DNA from: Leguminivora glycinivorella
Lineage: Eukaryota; Arthropoda; Insecta; Lepidoptera; Tortricidae
Assembly: GCF_023078275.1 (NCBI RefSeq)
Contig: NC_062971.1
Span: forward strand, 9,362,001-9,426,000
Reading direction: 5' to 3'
DNA: 64,000 nucleotides
This document shows positions 1 through 12,300 of this stretch, piece by piece. The notes beneath the pieces were generated by a model, which saw only the letters and a program-made list of their open reading frames with translations, made no database searches and was not told where the DNA came from. The position numbers and the translations under genes are program-made. Every line of letters begins with the position of its first letter. Position 1 is the stretch's first letter.

Positions 1-215
1 AAATGCATTTATCACTGCTTTCAGTGCTTTCAGTAGTTCCACAGGTGGTGAATTATCTTTGTTACTAGATTCACCTGCTTTTATCAATTTTAAAGCAGTT
101 AATTTGACTTTATTCAAGGTCAAATTACTTTACTCACTGGTGAATAAAATGCGTTTTTACCCGCTGGTATTAAAGGACAAAACTAGTGTTTCCGAGCTAA
201 TGCGGGGAAAAAATA
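1..215 (-). repeat. Interspersed repeat, truncated by window start
   Basis: This stretch matches, in reverse orientation, about 51040-51245 (for example the shared phrases around 'ccagcgggtaaaaacgcatt' and 'ccacctgtggaactactgga'). It is therefore a dispersed repeat whose second copy lies in the COX5B intron. No coding potential is seen. The class is unknown; the 51-kb copy runs on to about 51480, so this copy is probably cut by the window edge. Confidence 0.6.
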
Positions 216-1950
216 ATTCTACTAAATAATAACTTAACTGTGCATTTTTACTTACGTTTACTAAGTTAAATTACCAACTAAATATTCTAAACTAATCAAT
301 CAACTAAATAACACTACAAACTCTACAGATTCTAGATAATTTCACAATTACAAATCTGCTTTCTTTTATATTTCATAAAACGGTAGCACATGGTACGAAC
401 GGTAGTACGAAGTTCCCGCAACAGACATAAACTAACATGGCCCCATCCCTAGTCGTTTACGTGAAAGGGATAGCATATCGCATTGTTAACTAGGCAAAAA
501 GGGATGGACGCGCCACAGCGCCGCTCAGTATAACCATATTGTCCAGTATAAATGAACTCCGCGGATAATAAACAATATTCAACAAAATAATTAATTTGAC
601 TTAACTGTGGAATGTTATTCCATCTTTTTTATATGTAGAAGTGTTAGAAGACTTGCCACACCACTTTATGCTGCAAGAGACCATTGCTTGCAACCAAATT
701 TGATTATTTAAGATTTTTTCCCGAGCGGACATGAACACTGTTAGCGGGTCGTATACTTGGGCGCTACTGATCGGTGTCGCACGCGTTCAAACTTTTATAA
801 ACCTGATTTGTCGTATGCTTGGTGACCGCGAGTCGCCCTGTAAGGGCCGTCTTGTTGTATTGGTCTGTGATATCAATGGAAAAGAAAAAGTTTATATAAC
901 AAAACATCCTTATTTAAACGTGTTCTATATGATTTATCAATATTAACATAGGTTATATTGGTAAAAAAATCATCGTAAATTTATCAAGTCTCTGGCGCCT
1001 TAGTAAATACTATGGGAAAATTCGCAACTTTGTACTGCTCTAACTCCTAAATAAGTAGGTTTTTCAAACAACTTCATTCTATAAAAAATGCTTATTTTAA
1101 TGCAATCTTTCATGTTTTTAAATTACAAACACTCAAAAATAATAAATGTAAATTTTTGTTAAAAATTTCTTAAGTCCTAAAATGGTCCATACACAAACCA
1201 CTAAACTTGCTCTTGCTTGGTGGCCTTGAGGAACGGGACAATGACGTCATCTTTTTCGTGCATGCTGCCCGTAGTAACGAGTTATTAGACGTTATCACGT
1301 CAATAGTATAAGAAGTTATAAAGTCAGGTAATATACAGATAAAAATACTACTACTATGGTAACCTCATTAACACTGGCCACACGTGCGAGAGGGACACCA
1401 GCCCAAACAATGCCCTCTCATGTGGACCGTTTTCGCTAGTCTGATACGATTACTTTTCTGTCTCAGTGATAAGGTTCAATATAGTATGGCAAAAAATGTG
1501 ATTCCACAATCTAGTTTAATAATTCTAAATCTATGCACATGACAGGTTGTTTTAAAAAAGAGCGAGCAGGACGGATGTCATAACGTCACAACGGTACTCC
1601 GTAAATCCATTTACCATTACCTTCTGTTCTCAACATTTTCGTGTAAACCAAACGGTGTTCTTTCTTTCCAAGACAAAAACATAATTTTCTTACACCGTCG
1701 TTGTTCATGTTATGTCTAATAGGTACAAACTTAGTGTGACTGTATAAAATTTCGATTAGCTGTGTTGTTGTTGACTAAATACCATTTTGCGATGACATAG
1801 TGGGTACTGTGCTATTCAAATAATGGATTTATTTAAACAGGGTACGTATAACACTATTTTCAACGAATAGTCCGTTCACCAGTACATAGTCTCATATATG
1901 CAGAAACCTGAAAGAAGTCGGGTTAACCCTGTTAGTGTGACGCATTAGTT
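216..1950. other. AT-rich intergenic sequence, no gene recognised
   Basis: I see no supported gene. A 71-codon ORF at 731-946 has no recognisable domain and ordinary composition. Short GC-richer patches (720-860, 1230-1300, 1380-1430) look like decayed repeats. This is the upstream flank of the SH3-protein gene and may hold its distal regulatory DNA. Confidence 0.4.
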
Positions 1951-2130
1951 GTGCGAACTTAATCAAGGCCGTACGATCCAGTAACTGGTACGGCGCTCGT
2001 ATGGCGATGGGATATCGAGCAGAGTATCGCCCGTCTCGCCATCAGTGGGTGGATCTGGATAGTTTATCGGGAGTCTGTTATCGCGTGTTTGGGTGGCCAT
2101 AACACTCTTATTTGCTTGTCGCTCGACTGC
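1951..2130 (+). promoter_or_regulatory. Candidate promoter / first non-coding exon of the SH3 gene
   Basis: A GC-richer patch in AT-rich DNA about 400 bases before the first coding exon. It holds a short hairpin (GCCGTAC...GTACGGC near 1968-1996) and a TCAGT initiator-like motif near 2042 in 'gccatcagtggg'. The first coding exon is preceded by a good splice acceptor, so at least one upstream leader exon must exist; this patch is the nearest candidate. No TATA box is evident. Confidence 0.25.
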
Positions 2131-2495
2131 GCAGCGCACGGCTGTTCGTATCGTGCTACTGGCGAACTAATTGGATACGCAATCATTGTCTTCGCTTCGT
2201 CGAAGCTGTGTAACATAGGAAACGCGACGGCCGCACTTATTGCTAATATCAAGTTTGTGATTTATTATGGTGTAGTTAGCAGGAAAAAACAAATACTTTC
2301 AGTTAAATAACAATGATATCTTACAAGTTTTAATTTAAGTGATTGTCTGTGCATAGTGTAATTATATAGCAGGTGGGTAAGACAGTGGAATATTACTTAT
2401 GATAGATTGTGTTATTAAATTATCAGATAAATAACTGTCCAAGATGCATTACAGTATTTGAGCAGTACTTTTATAGACTTTTTTTTGTCCTAGGA

Positions 2496-3398
2496 ATGAA
2501 GGGCCCAATAAGACAAGCTCCACCTGTACCAGGCAGTGGTGTCAATCGCTACTCCCCAGTTACCAATTGGAATGATGATCCTTTTGGTTCTGATTTATTT
2601 GAGCCGACACCACAATTTGCTCAGAAAAAGAATCCACCTCCCCGGCCTCCACCACCTAAGGTGAACAACAAGCAACCGGACATCCCAGTGAAACCCTCAC
2701 ACTTTATGAGAAAACCTACAGTTCTTACGTCACTCCTGTCCAGGAAAAGCAAAACAACAGTCACCAACCATAGTAGTCAAATCAGTAATATTAGCCACAA
2801 CAATTTACTAATGGATGGAAACTGTGAACTGGATACTAGCAAAATGTTTCCCAGATGTGAACCAAAGAATGTTCAGACTGGAGCATTGATAGACCTGTCT
2901 TCCCCTCCTAGCTCGCCCACCTTCACAACCAGATCTAGCAGTGATGGTCTCAGTGTTGATAGCTTCAGTTCCGATGCCACTACCTCCACCAACCACCACA
3001 GTGCATTTAATAATGGAAATGCTTCACAGGCTGAGAGTGGGTTTGAAGATGATTTTGATCTCTTTCTGAATTCTAGAAAACAAATGAGTAAAGAGGATAC
3101 TCTAGATGATTTTACAGCAGTGGATCCTTTCTCACCGCCCCCTGCTTCCAATAAGCCTCCCTTATTAAAGAAACCCATTTTAAGTAAAGATCTGTATGAA
3201 GTGTCCAGTACTCCGAGTGCACCTGCAGCTGCTCTCTCTGTGGGACCTACTATAATAAGAGCAAAGCCAGCCCGACCAAAGCCCCCTGACAACTCTGCCT
3301 TGTTAAAGAGTTCCATTGGAAGTCTGTCTGTCACCTCCATGAATCTGAACACAACCACTCCGATCCAGAAGATAAACAACAATTTTGGGGACAACTTT
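2496..3398 (+). CDS. SH3 adaptor gene, coding exon 1 (residues 1-301)
   Basis: The exon begins after the acceptor TTTTTTTGTCCTAG (AG at 2492-2493) and ends at the donor GTGAGT (3399). It encodes the proline-rich tail with DPF and LIDLS motifs. The open frame runs upstream to 2409, but that stretch includes the polypyrimidine tract and is intronic. Read-through past the donor reaches a stop at 3470. Confidence 0.85.
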
Positions 3399-6300
3399 GT
3401 GAGTATAAAAATATTCATAATTTCTGATGTCATAGCAGCAATGGAATCAATTAACTCAATCATTAAGTAAATTATGTAGTAATTGTGCCATTCAGTACAA
3501 CCCTGAGCTCTTTGTTCACATACTAATTGCATGTTATTAACTGAATACTTCACCTAAGTACATGAAACAAAAGTATTTATATTTACTTTTTGGGTTTAGG
3601 AGAATTGCTTTATCTCCGTGTGGACTGTGGACCTACAAAAAGAAAATGTAGTTAGATATACCTGCCTACAATGAAATATTCATCTTAATCAGCTCAATTC
3701 AGTTCTTACCTTCTGGCTATGAATTATTAATAATTATAGATTCTTGCTGGTCATGGTCACTTGCCATTATGCACCCTCTTATAGATTCTTAGTGAAGAAT
3801 ACGAAATATTTTTAAGTTATTGAGATTGCAACTTTTTGTAGATTTTCTCAATCAAAAAGCGTTAGTTTCGTCATGTCCGTTCACGGCTTGGCTCAGTAAT
3901 CGTTAGTACCTAATCGCAACCTCCAATTTGACATGGGTGTATAAAATTACTAACACAGAAAAGTCTATGCACATACACGTTAAGTTTGGGTAATATTTTC
4001 GCTACGCTTGATTTCGACCTTCATATGTTTTGAATTGTAAGACCTGCACCAACAGGCCTACATTATAAAGCAGGCTGGATAAAAATAAAATATGTGAATA
4101 TTATAAATACACCCATACAAAAATGTAGATAAGTCGCGGATATACAGACGAATATCACGAAACTATAATTTGGTATTGATAGCTGACTATGGAACCTTAA
4201 AACTCCGTACAGTCATAATTATGTTGTGAACTTGTGAACTGTCAATGAAGCATTCAAACAATACATGGCCTCACATACTCTTTGCCGGCTTGAATTAGGT
4301 ATCATTGACCTCATTAGATTTATATTTCAAAACTAGTACTTATAGTATAGGCGAAATAATTCAAACTTTGAATTCCAAAGTCAGGTAAAAATAAAAATTG
4401 ATTTAGAAATCGCCTTGCGCCATGATTGAGAAATACCTGTGTAGACTGGTGCCATTGGCTACTTTTAGACCTATTTCCTGAAAGGCTGTTGGAAAATCGC
4501 CGTCTAAACTAAGTTGACACCGATTTCAACCCGATAACTAGCACTACCGGTTAGCTCAATGAATGCTTGCATTGCTTACTTAATACGACGTTTACGTGCC
4601 GTTTTCCATATACTCGTGTCGCGTAACTATTGTCTTTTAGTCACGAAACAATGTTAATGATACATAGTGTTGCAAAAGACGCAGCCAAAAAACTAATTCA
4701 ATGTCAAGTGGACAGGTAGTTGCAACGGGGCGTCACGCACGCGTTACACCGCGTTAGATTTATTATACATATATGCAGATACTGTTTAGTAGTGGTTTAG
4801 TACATTACTATGCAAGATGTAAACATTTTTTATAGTAGGTAGGTACATGGTGCTACTTTCTGGCAAAATGCGCTAATTGCGCTTTATGTGCCTATATAAA
4901 ATCTCAAAGGGCCATAGGTATATGTAAACCTCTAACGATACACGTGCGAAGAGGGGGTTCTTCTTTTCAGCACTTGTATATGGTAATGTTACTATAGCCA
5001 AAGTCTTTTTTAGGGTTCCGTAGTCAACTAGGAACCCCCCCCCCCCCTACATGTAAAGTGGGGACTGATTTTTTTTTTCATTCCAACCCCAACGTGTGAT
5101 ATTTTGTTAAATAGGTATTTAAAAATGAATAAGGGTTTACTAAAATCGTTTTTTGATAATATTAATATTTTCGGAAATAATCGCTCCTAAAGGAAAAAAA
5201 GTGTGTCCCCCCCCCTCTAACTTTTGAACCATATGTTTAAAAAATATGAAAAAAATCACAAAAGTAGAACTTTATAAAGACAAACTTGATAGGTTTAGTA
5301 GTTTTTGAGAAAAATACGGAAAACTACGGAACCCTACACTGAGCGTGGCCCGACACGCTCTTGGCCGGTTTTTTGTGTTAAATATTAGTTTGTTTTTCAT
5401 TTCTAGTTTCCGAGTATATAAATGAGTTCTCGGATATGACTGGTTAGAAGCCTAAAATGATCTTTAAAATTCGTACGCTTAATTAGTCCGCAATGGTTTT
5501 GTTTAGGTATACCTATGATACAGCGTATTGAGCATATTATATCGTCTAATTGGCTGTAACATATACTTTATTATTGTATAGATATTCTGCTAAATTGCTT
5601 TTCAAGGCAAGTGTGAACAGACTAGAAACTACTTAGCTTCAGGGTCGAATCTTTCTCACTTTTTAAAAACCAAAGTGTTTAAGAGCGCTATGACAAAAAA
5701 AGGCGATATATTGTAAAATGCACAATATTTATCGACAAAATTGTACACTTTACTCATACTAAAAGACAGTGGAAGTACTTGTTTCAGTTAGAACATCTTA
5801 TTAACTGTCGGTTAAATAAAAAAACATATGAAAAAAAAAGCTTTTTCAATTAGTAATGATTGTTTTTCTGATGCTCGTTTAGGAAAAACCGCGTGAAGCA
5901 CAGAATTCGGAGCTCTTATTATGTACAATTTGATAAGATCACTCTCATAAATGAGGTAAATTTAAGTTCCAAATATCTTGTACTTAAGGCCCATTAAACA
6001 ATATTTATCATTTAATCCTTTGAAATTGAGAAATTGAAAGTAAAACGAACTCAATTTTGTCTTGAAAATACATCGAAACAAGTGATCATTTCTCCGAAAA
6101 TCTACATGTTATCGAAGTTATTTTAGTATATAAATAATCTGCACAATGTGCTTAAACTGCTGTTATCCATTTGTCGTTATAATATTTTATCATGATTTTT
6201 TGCCAATTTTTTGAAAACTAGCCTTCCTGTCGCTATTTTACCGGCGACAGACGCCTGCGATTTCAGTGCCGCGCCGGAGCTCGAGGAGGTAGGACGTATG

Positions 6301-9300
6301 TCGCTTTGGTCTCCGAGTTTTCATCGCAAACGTCGAGAATATTTATTGTTGTGTGGGTCGGACGCCTTGTTTCTACACGGGCTATCCTCGCATTGTGTGT
6401 GTGTAAACAGCGACCAACGAATTTGATCCTAGATCCGTAAATATTTGCTTTTGTAATACTTTGTTATGTTTAAATGTTAAAGTATTACAACGTTGTGATG
6501 ATAAAAATGTGAAAATTACAATACGGTCAAGATGATAAGACACATCAAGATGGTACTCGGGATCTGATGATGGAGCCAGAAGGTGGTCACCAGTACCAGT
6601 GAACCATGTAAGTAAACGACTTCGTGTTTAGGCTTGTTGGGTTCGTCTCAACAAGACCTTTGACAAGAGGTGGTACTCAGGGTCTGATGATGGAGCCAGA
6701 TGGTGGTCACCAGTACCAATGAACCATATAACTAAACCCAGAGATGGGGAAATCGTAATCGATTCCGGATTACACGATTACTTGATTTTACTTTGTAATC
6801 TGACACTACTGGGTGTCAGATTACTTGTAATGTAATCAAGTGAAACGGTAAATTACCATTACATGTAAAGGAATCACTAATCATCTATACAATCATTACT
6901 ATTACCAATAATTCGGAATCATACTCGATTCAAAATAACTGAAATTATTGACTTTATTACTTTCAGATTACGAATATGTAGTACCTCAGATTGCTGACTG
7001 TCACTTTGACACAAAAGTCGTCATGGGTGTCGTAAAATAGGTTTTAGGAGGTGCTGATTCCAAAATTAATGACTAATGTTCAATCTGACATTGCTGACTG
7101 TCACTCTGACACAAAAGTCGTCATGGGTGTCGTAAAATAGGTTTTAGGGGGTGCTGATTCCAAAATGAATGACCAATTTGGAATCTGATATTGCTGACTG
7201 TCACTTTGACACAAAAGTCGTCATGGGTGTCGTAAAATAGGTTTTAGGGGGTGCTGATTCCAAAATTAATGACCAATGTGGAATCTGACATTGCTGACTG
7301 TCACTTTGACACAAAAGTCGTCATGGGTGTCGTAAAATAGGTTTTAGGAGGTGCTGATTCCAAAATTAATGACTAATGTTCAATCTGACATTGCTGACTG
7401 TCACTCTGACACAAAAGTCGTCATGGGTGGCGTAAAATAGGTTTTAGGGGGTGCTGATTCCAAAATTAATGACCAATTTGGAATCTGACATTGCTGACTG
7501 TCACTTTGACACAAAAGTCGTCATGGGTGTCGTAAAATAGGTTTTAGGAGGTGCTGATTCCAAAATTAATGACTAATGTTCAATCTGACATTGCTGACTG
7601 TCACTCTGACACAAAAGTCGTCATGGGTGTCGTAAAATAGGTTTTAGGGGGTGCTGATTCCAAAATGAATGACCAATTTGGAATCTGACATTGCTGACTG
7701 TCACTTTGACACAAAAGTCGTCATGGGTGTCGTAAAATAGGTTTTAGAGGGTGCTGATTCCAAAATTAATGACCAATGTGGAATCTGACATTGCTGACTG
7801 TCACTTTGACACAAAAGTCGTCATGGGTGTCGTAAAATAGGTTTTAGGAGGTGCTGATTCCAAAATTAATGACTAATGTTCAATCTGACATTGCTGACTG
7901 TCACTTTGACACAAAAGTCGTCATGGGTGTCGTAAAATAGGTTTTAGGGGGTGCTGATTCCAAAATTAATGACCAATGTTCAATCTGACATTGCTGACTG
8001 TCACTCTGACACAAAAGTCGTCATGGGTGTCGTAAAATAGGTTTTAGGGGGTGCTGATTCCAAAATTAATGACCAATGTTCAATCTGACATTGCTGACTG
8101 TCACTCTGACACAAAAGTCGTCATGGGTGTCGTAAAATAGGTTTTAGGGGTGCTGATTCCAAAATTAATGACCAATGTTCAATCTGACATTGCTGACTGT
8201 CACTCTGACACAAAAGTCGTCATGGGTGTCGTAAAATAGGTTTTACGGGGTGCTGATTCCAAAATTAGTGACCAATTTGGAATCTGACATTGCTGACTGT
8301 CACTTTGACACAAAAGTCGTCATGGGTGTCGTCAAATAGGTATCCGGAGGTGTTTGAAAACTAATGACCAATTTGGAATCTGACACTGTTGACTGTCACT
8401 TTGACACAAAAGTGATCATGGGTGTCTTCAAATAGGTTTTCATGGGTACTGATCTCAATATTAATGATCAATTTGGAATCTGACATTGCTGACTGTCACT
8501 TTGACATAAAAGTCGTTATGGGTGTCGTCAAATGGGTTTCCTTTCCAGGGGTACTGTGCAATGTCAGGTTCCAAATCGGTCATTACTTTTTAAATCATTT
8601 CATTAATTTTGGAATCTGTGCCCCCTAAAAACTATTTGACTACACCCATGATTCCTTTTGTGTCAAAATTACAATTAGCACTGTGAGATTCCAAAATAGT
8701 CGTTAATTTTGGAATCAGCACCCCCGGAAACCTTTTTGAAGACACCCATGACGACTTTTGTGTCAAAGTGACAGTCAGCAATGTCAAGATTCCAAATCGG
8801 TCATTAATTTTCAAATCAGCACCTCCGGAAACCTATTTGACGACACCCATGACGACTTTTGTGTCAAAGTGACAGTCAGCAATGTTAGATTCCACATTAG
8901 TCATTATTTTTGGAATCAGCACCCCTAAAACCTATTTTACGACACCCATGATGACTTTTGTGTCAAAGTGGCAGTCAGCAATGTTAGATTCCACATTGGT
9001 CATTAATTTTGGAATCAGCACCCCTAAAACCAATTTTACGACACCCATGACGACTTTTGTGTCAAAGTGACAGTCAGCAATGTCAGATTCCACATTGTTC
9101 ATTAATTTTGGAATCAGCACCCCCGCAAACCTATTTGACGACACCCATGACGACTTTTGTGTCAAAGTGACAGTCAGCAATGTCAGATTCCACATTGGTC
9201 ATTAATTTTGGAATCAGCACCCCCCTAAAACCTATTTTACGACACCCATGACGACTTTTGTGTCAAAGTGACAGTCAGCAATGTCAGATTCCACATTGTT

Positions 9301-12300
9301 CATTAATTTTGGAATCAGCACCCCCGCAAACCTATTTGACGACACCCATGACGACTTTTGTGTCAAAGTGACAGTCAGCAATGTCAGATTCCACATTGGC
9401 CATTAATTTTGGAATCAGCACCCCTAAAACCTATTTTACGACACCCATGACGACTTTTGTGTCAAAGTGACAGTCAGCAATGTCAGATTCCAAATCGGTC
9501 ATTAATTTTTAAATCAGCACACCCGAAAACCTATACTCGTGGTATATGCACTTGAAATGTGAAAGTGAAAATGCTAGAATGACATGTAAACCACGAAGTT
9601 GTATAGTCATATTGTTCATTGGTATTGGTGACCACCATCTGGCTCCATCATCAGACCCTGAGCACCACCTTGAAGTAATTAGAATTGTATTTGTCTTATT
9701 TTATCATCATATTAATATAATTATACTTATCATATAACAAAAGCAAATATTTGGGATGGGATCTACTTTTATAATTATTACTTTAATTTTTTAAATAAAT
9801 TTTAACATAATTGATATTATTTCGCGCTATATTCTCGTATTTTCGTACAAAATAATGTTTATTAGAAACCAAAAGTTTATATCGAGATAGTAGATTGTGG
9901 TTGTTATCAAAATTCCATAGAAAGGATCAAGATTGTTTTGTCCATTATTGTAGTGCGAGCGAGTGATAAGACGTGCTAGAAAGGGTCGGCATATTGGGCT
10001 CGCGCGGCGGGTAAAATACCTAATTTCGCCCGACGCCGAAATGTTATAACGCTCTTAAACAAAACTAAGAGACGAGTTAATTTGAATTCTAAGCAAATAC
10101 CTACTTACATTCTAGGGCAGAGCAGAGTAGACTCACATAGAATAGTCGATGTACATTTTATTCATATTTTAGAATCTATGTTTTTATGTTAGACGAATTA
10201 ACCTGAGATTTAATAGATTCCTAAATCGCATTTATTTCATCTTGACGGTAACCTTGAACCCACTTTATAACGTTAGGTGCTAGTGGTCAAGGTTATGTGT
10301 CATTTTACACTTTTTACAGCAAAACATCCCATTTTGTCGCTTGCCGTAAGAACGTTTTGACCGGGTTTTCGTGTGATACAAGCAAATATCGCCCTTATGG
10401 GGCACTAAACTTTTACACATAATAAGCTATTTTTAGGGTTCCGTACCTCAAAGAGGAAAAACGGAACCCTTATAGGATCACTCGCGTGTCTGTCTGTCCC
10501 TCTGTCACAGCCGATTTCTCCGAAACTACTGGACCGATTTACTTGAAATTTGGCACACGTATGTAAACCTATGGCCCAAAGACGGACATGTAATTTAATT
10601 AAGTGAAATTTAATCACAGGGGTCACTTTTGGGGTTAAAATTGAAAATTAAAAATCAAAGTTATTAAAACTATATTGTGTTACATATCAAATGAAAGAGC
10701 ATTATATCAGCATCTGAAATATATTTTTTTTATATTTTTTGTTTTGGTAATTTAGAAGTAATTTAAGAAAATAAGCAAAAAATGACCATTCCCCCCCCCT
10801 TATCTCCGAAACTACTTAGCGTAAAATTTTCAAAAAAATACACGAGATAGCCCTCTACCTGTAGATTACAGGAAAACCTATTAGAAATCTACAGTCAAGC
10901 GTAAGTCGGACTTAAGAGAAAAAAACTCAGATTACGAATTTCACTCACTGCCGCTGCAAGTAGTTACTAAACGTCTTAAAATTGTGTAAGCGAGTTGGAC
11001 AGGTATAGAGAAATTCATTTCTGTCTTTTTCTTTTTAGAACTTGTTCAATTTTTTTTTCATTTGTACAAAATGACTTAACCTCTCGTATGCTTAGGAGCA
11101 GATCTGCTCCATATTGTTTCAACTTTAACATGTAGTTATTATGACTAATATATTAATGACAATTTTTTGACAGACGCATACGAAAGGTTAAGTTCCTACT
11201 AAAAAGGAGGCGCTTAAGACCGTTTATAAATTGACTGAGCAAAATTTTATTCAAATCGGTCCAAAATAAGGTGTCTGTTGACGAAAACATAGAATTTGTG
11301 CCAACGAAAGCCCAAATCTGAAGTCCATTTTGCTCTATCTCTTATCGTTTCCGAGATATATACGTAAAGTCTTGAAAGTGCGAAACGTTAACTTTGCCAT
11401 CATAGTCGTTCAGGCGCTCATGAGTTCTTTGTATGGAAAAGTCAAAAACCGACTCGCACTTGACCAATGTTCATAAAACGTTGTGTTTTTTTTTATTAGC
11501 AAAAATGACTTAAGCGCCTTCAGAAGTGCAGGTGCTTAAGACCGTTTGTAAGTTAAAGTTAGCTGTGATGGCTCAACGAAGAAAGAAGATTTCAATGTCC
11601 TACTTATACATATTTCATTAATTTAACTATACAGTTTTTATTCCTCAAGCCAAGCGTTAGGTTAGCTATTGCTATTGAAAGGAAAACTTGTGTATAAAGC
11701 TTGAAACAAATTATGGGACGCGTCTGACGGACGCGGCTGACGACCGCGACTGATAAGCCGATGGCTTGCGTGGGCGACGGTCGCGCTATGGTCGCGCGAC
11801 GGCGATGCGACGCATACGAAATCAAACCTTATCGATATGGAAGCAGACATTTGCAACTAAGCGATCGGACACTTTTGAGTGTCGAATTTGTAGGTGACAG
11901 TGTATCTAGCCTCGTGGCGCCAAATGTACTTTCTAAAGTACATAATGACTTATATTGACCGGGATCGGGACCGGTCTATCCGTGACCGGAATATAAGTCT
12001 AATGAAAATAACCGTGAATCATTCAAAACTCTTAAAGTACATAATGGTTTCAATGGAATTTTAACTCTCATGTAAACAAATAAAATATAATTTCTTATGT
12101 TTCTAAAACTTTTCGAATAACTGAAATTGAATTCAATCTCAAGTAGAATAAGAATCAAAATTCCCTAGCAAAAATTTTGTATGGTGGGCGCCACGAGGCT
12201 AGGGAAGTTTAAATCGATGTTACGCATCGATCTACTGAGGGGGGCGGTGCCTACAGCAGTTGTAGTTGTATGCATACCTAGCTCACGCACACAGACGCGT

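Larger units (their letters stand above)
6439..9752. mobile_element. Fold-back element with opposed 100-bp satellite arrays
   Basis: The ends are inverted copies of AAATATTTGCTTTTGT (6439-6454 and 9737-9752). Inside each end lies an inverted module containing 'gtctgatgatggagccagat' (two tandem copies on the left, near 6555 and 6680; one inverted on the right near 9655). Next come two arrays of the same 100-bp unit facing each other, with the turn at about 8600-8630. No ORF with transposase features exists, so it is non-autonomous. It sits in the SH3-gene intron, so transcription through the host gene would give an RNA able to fold into a hairpin with arms of about 1 kb. The class is unknown; no clear target duplication was found. 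Confidence 0.8.

Noticed and set aside
731..946. 71-codon ORF as a small gene
   Set aside because: No family features, signal peptide or splice context. Such length is expected by chance.
2873..3553. 226-codon ORF on the minus strand opposite SH3 exon 1
   Set aside because: It is a shadow of the Ser/Pro-rich coding strand. It has no domain and crosses the exon donor.
6211..6426. 71-codon ORF as a coding exon of the SH3 gene
   Set aside because: It starts at TTG, the phase does not fit a cassette between the phase-0 exons, and the open frame crosses the possible donor. Kept only as a weak candidate exon.
7021..9500. Regular repeats with near-constant spacing, superficially like a CRISPR array
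   Set aside because: The whole 100-bp unit repeats, with no unique spacers. The DNA is eukaryotic with introns and transposons.
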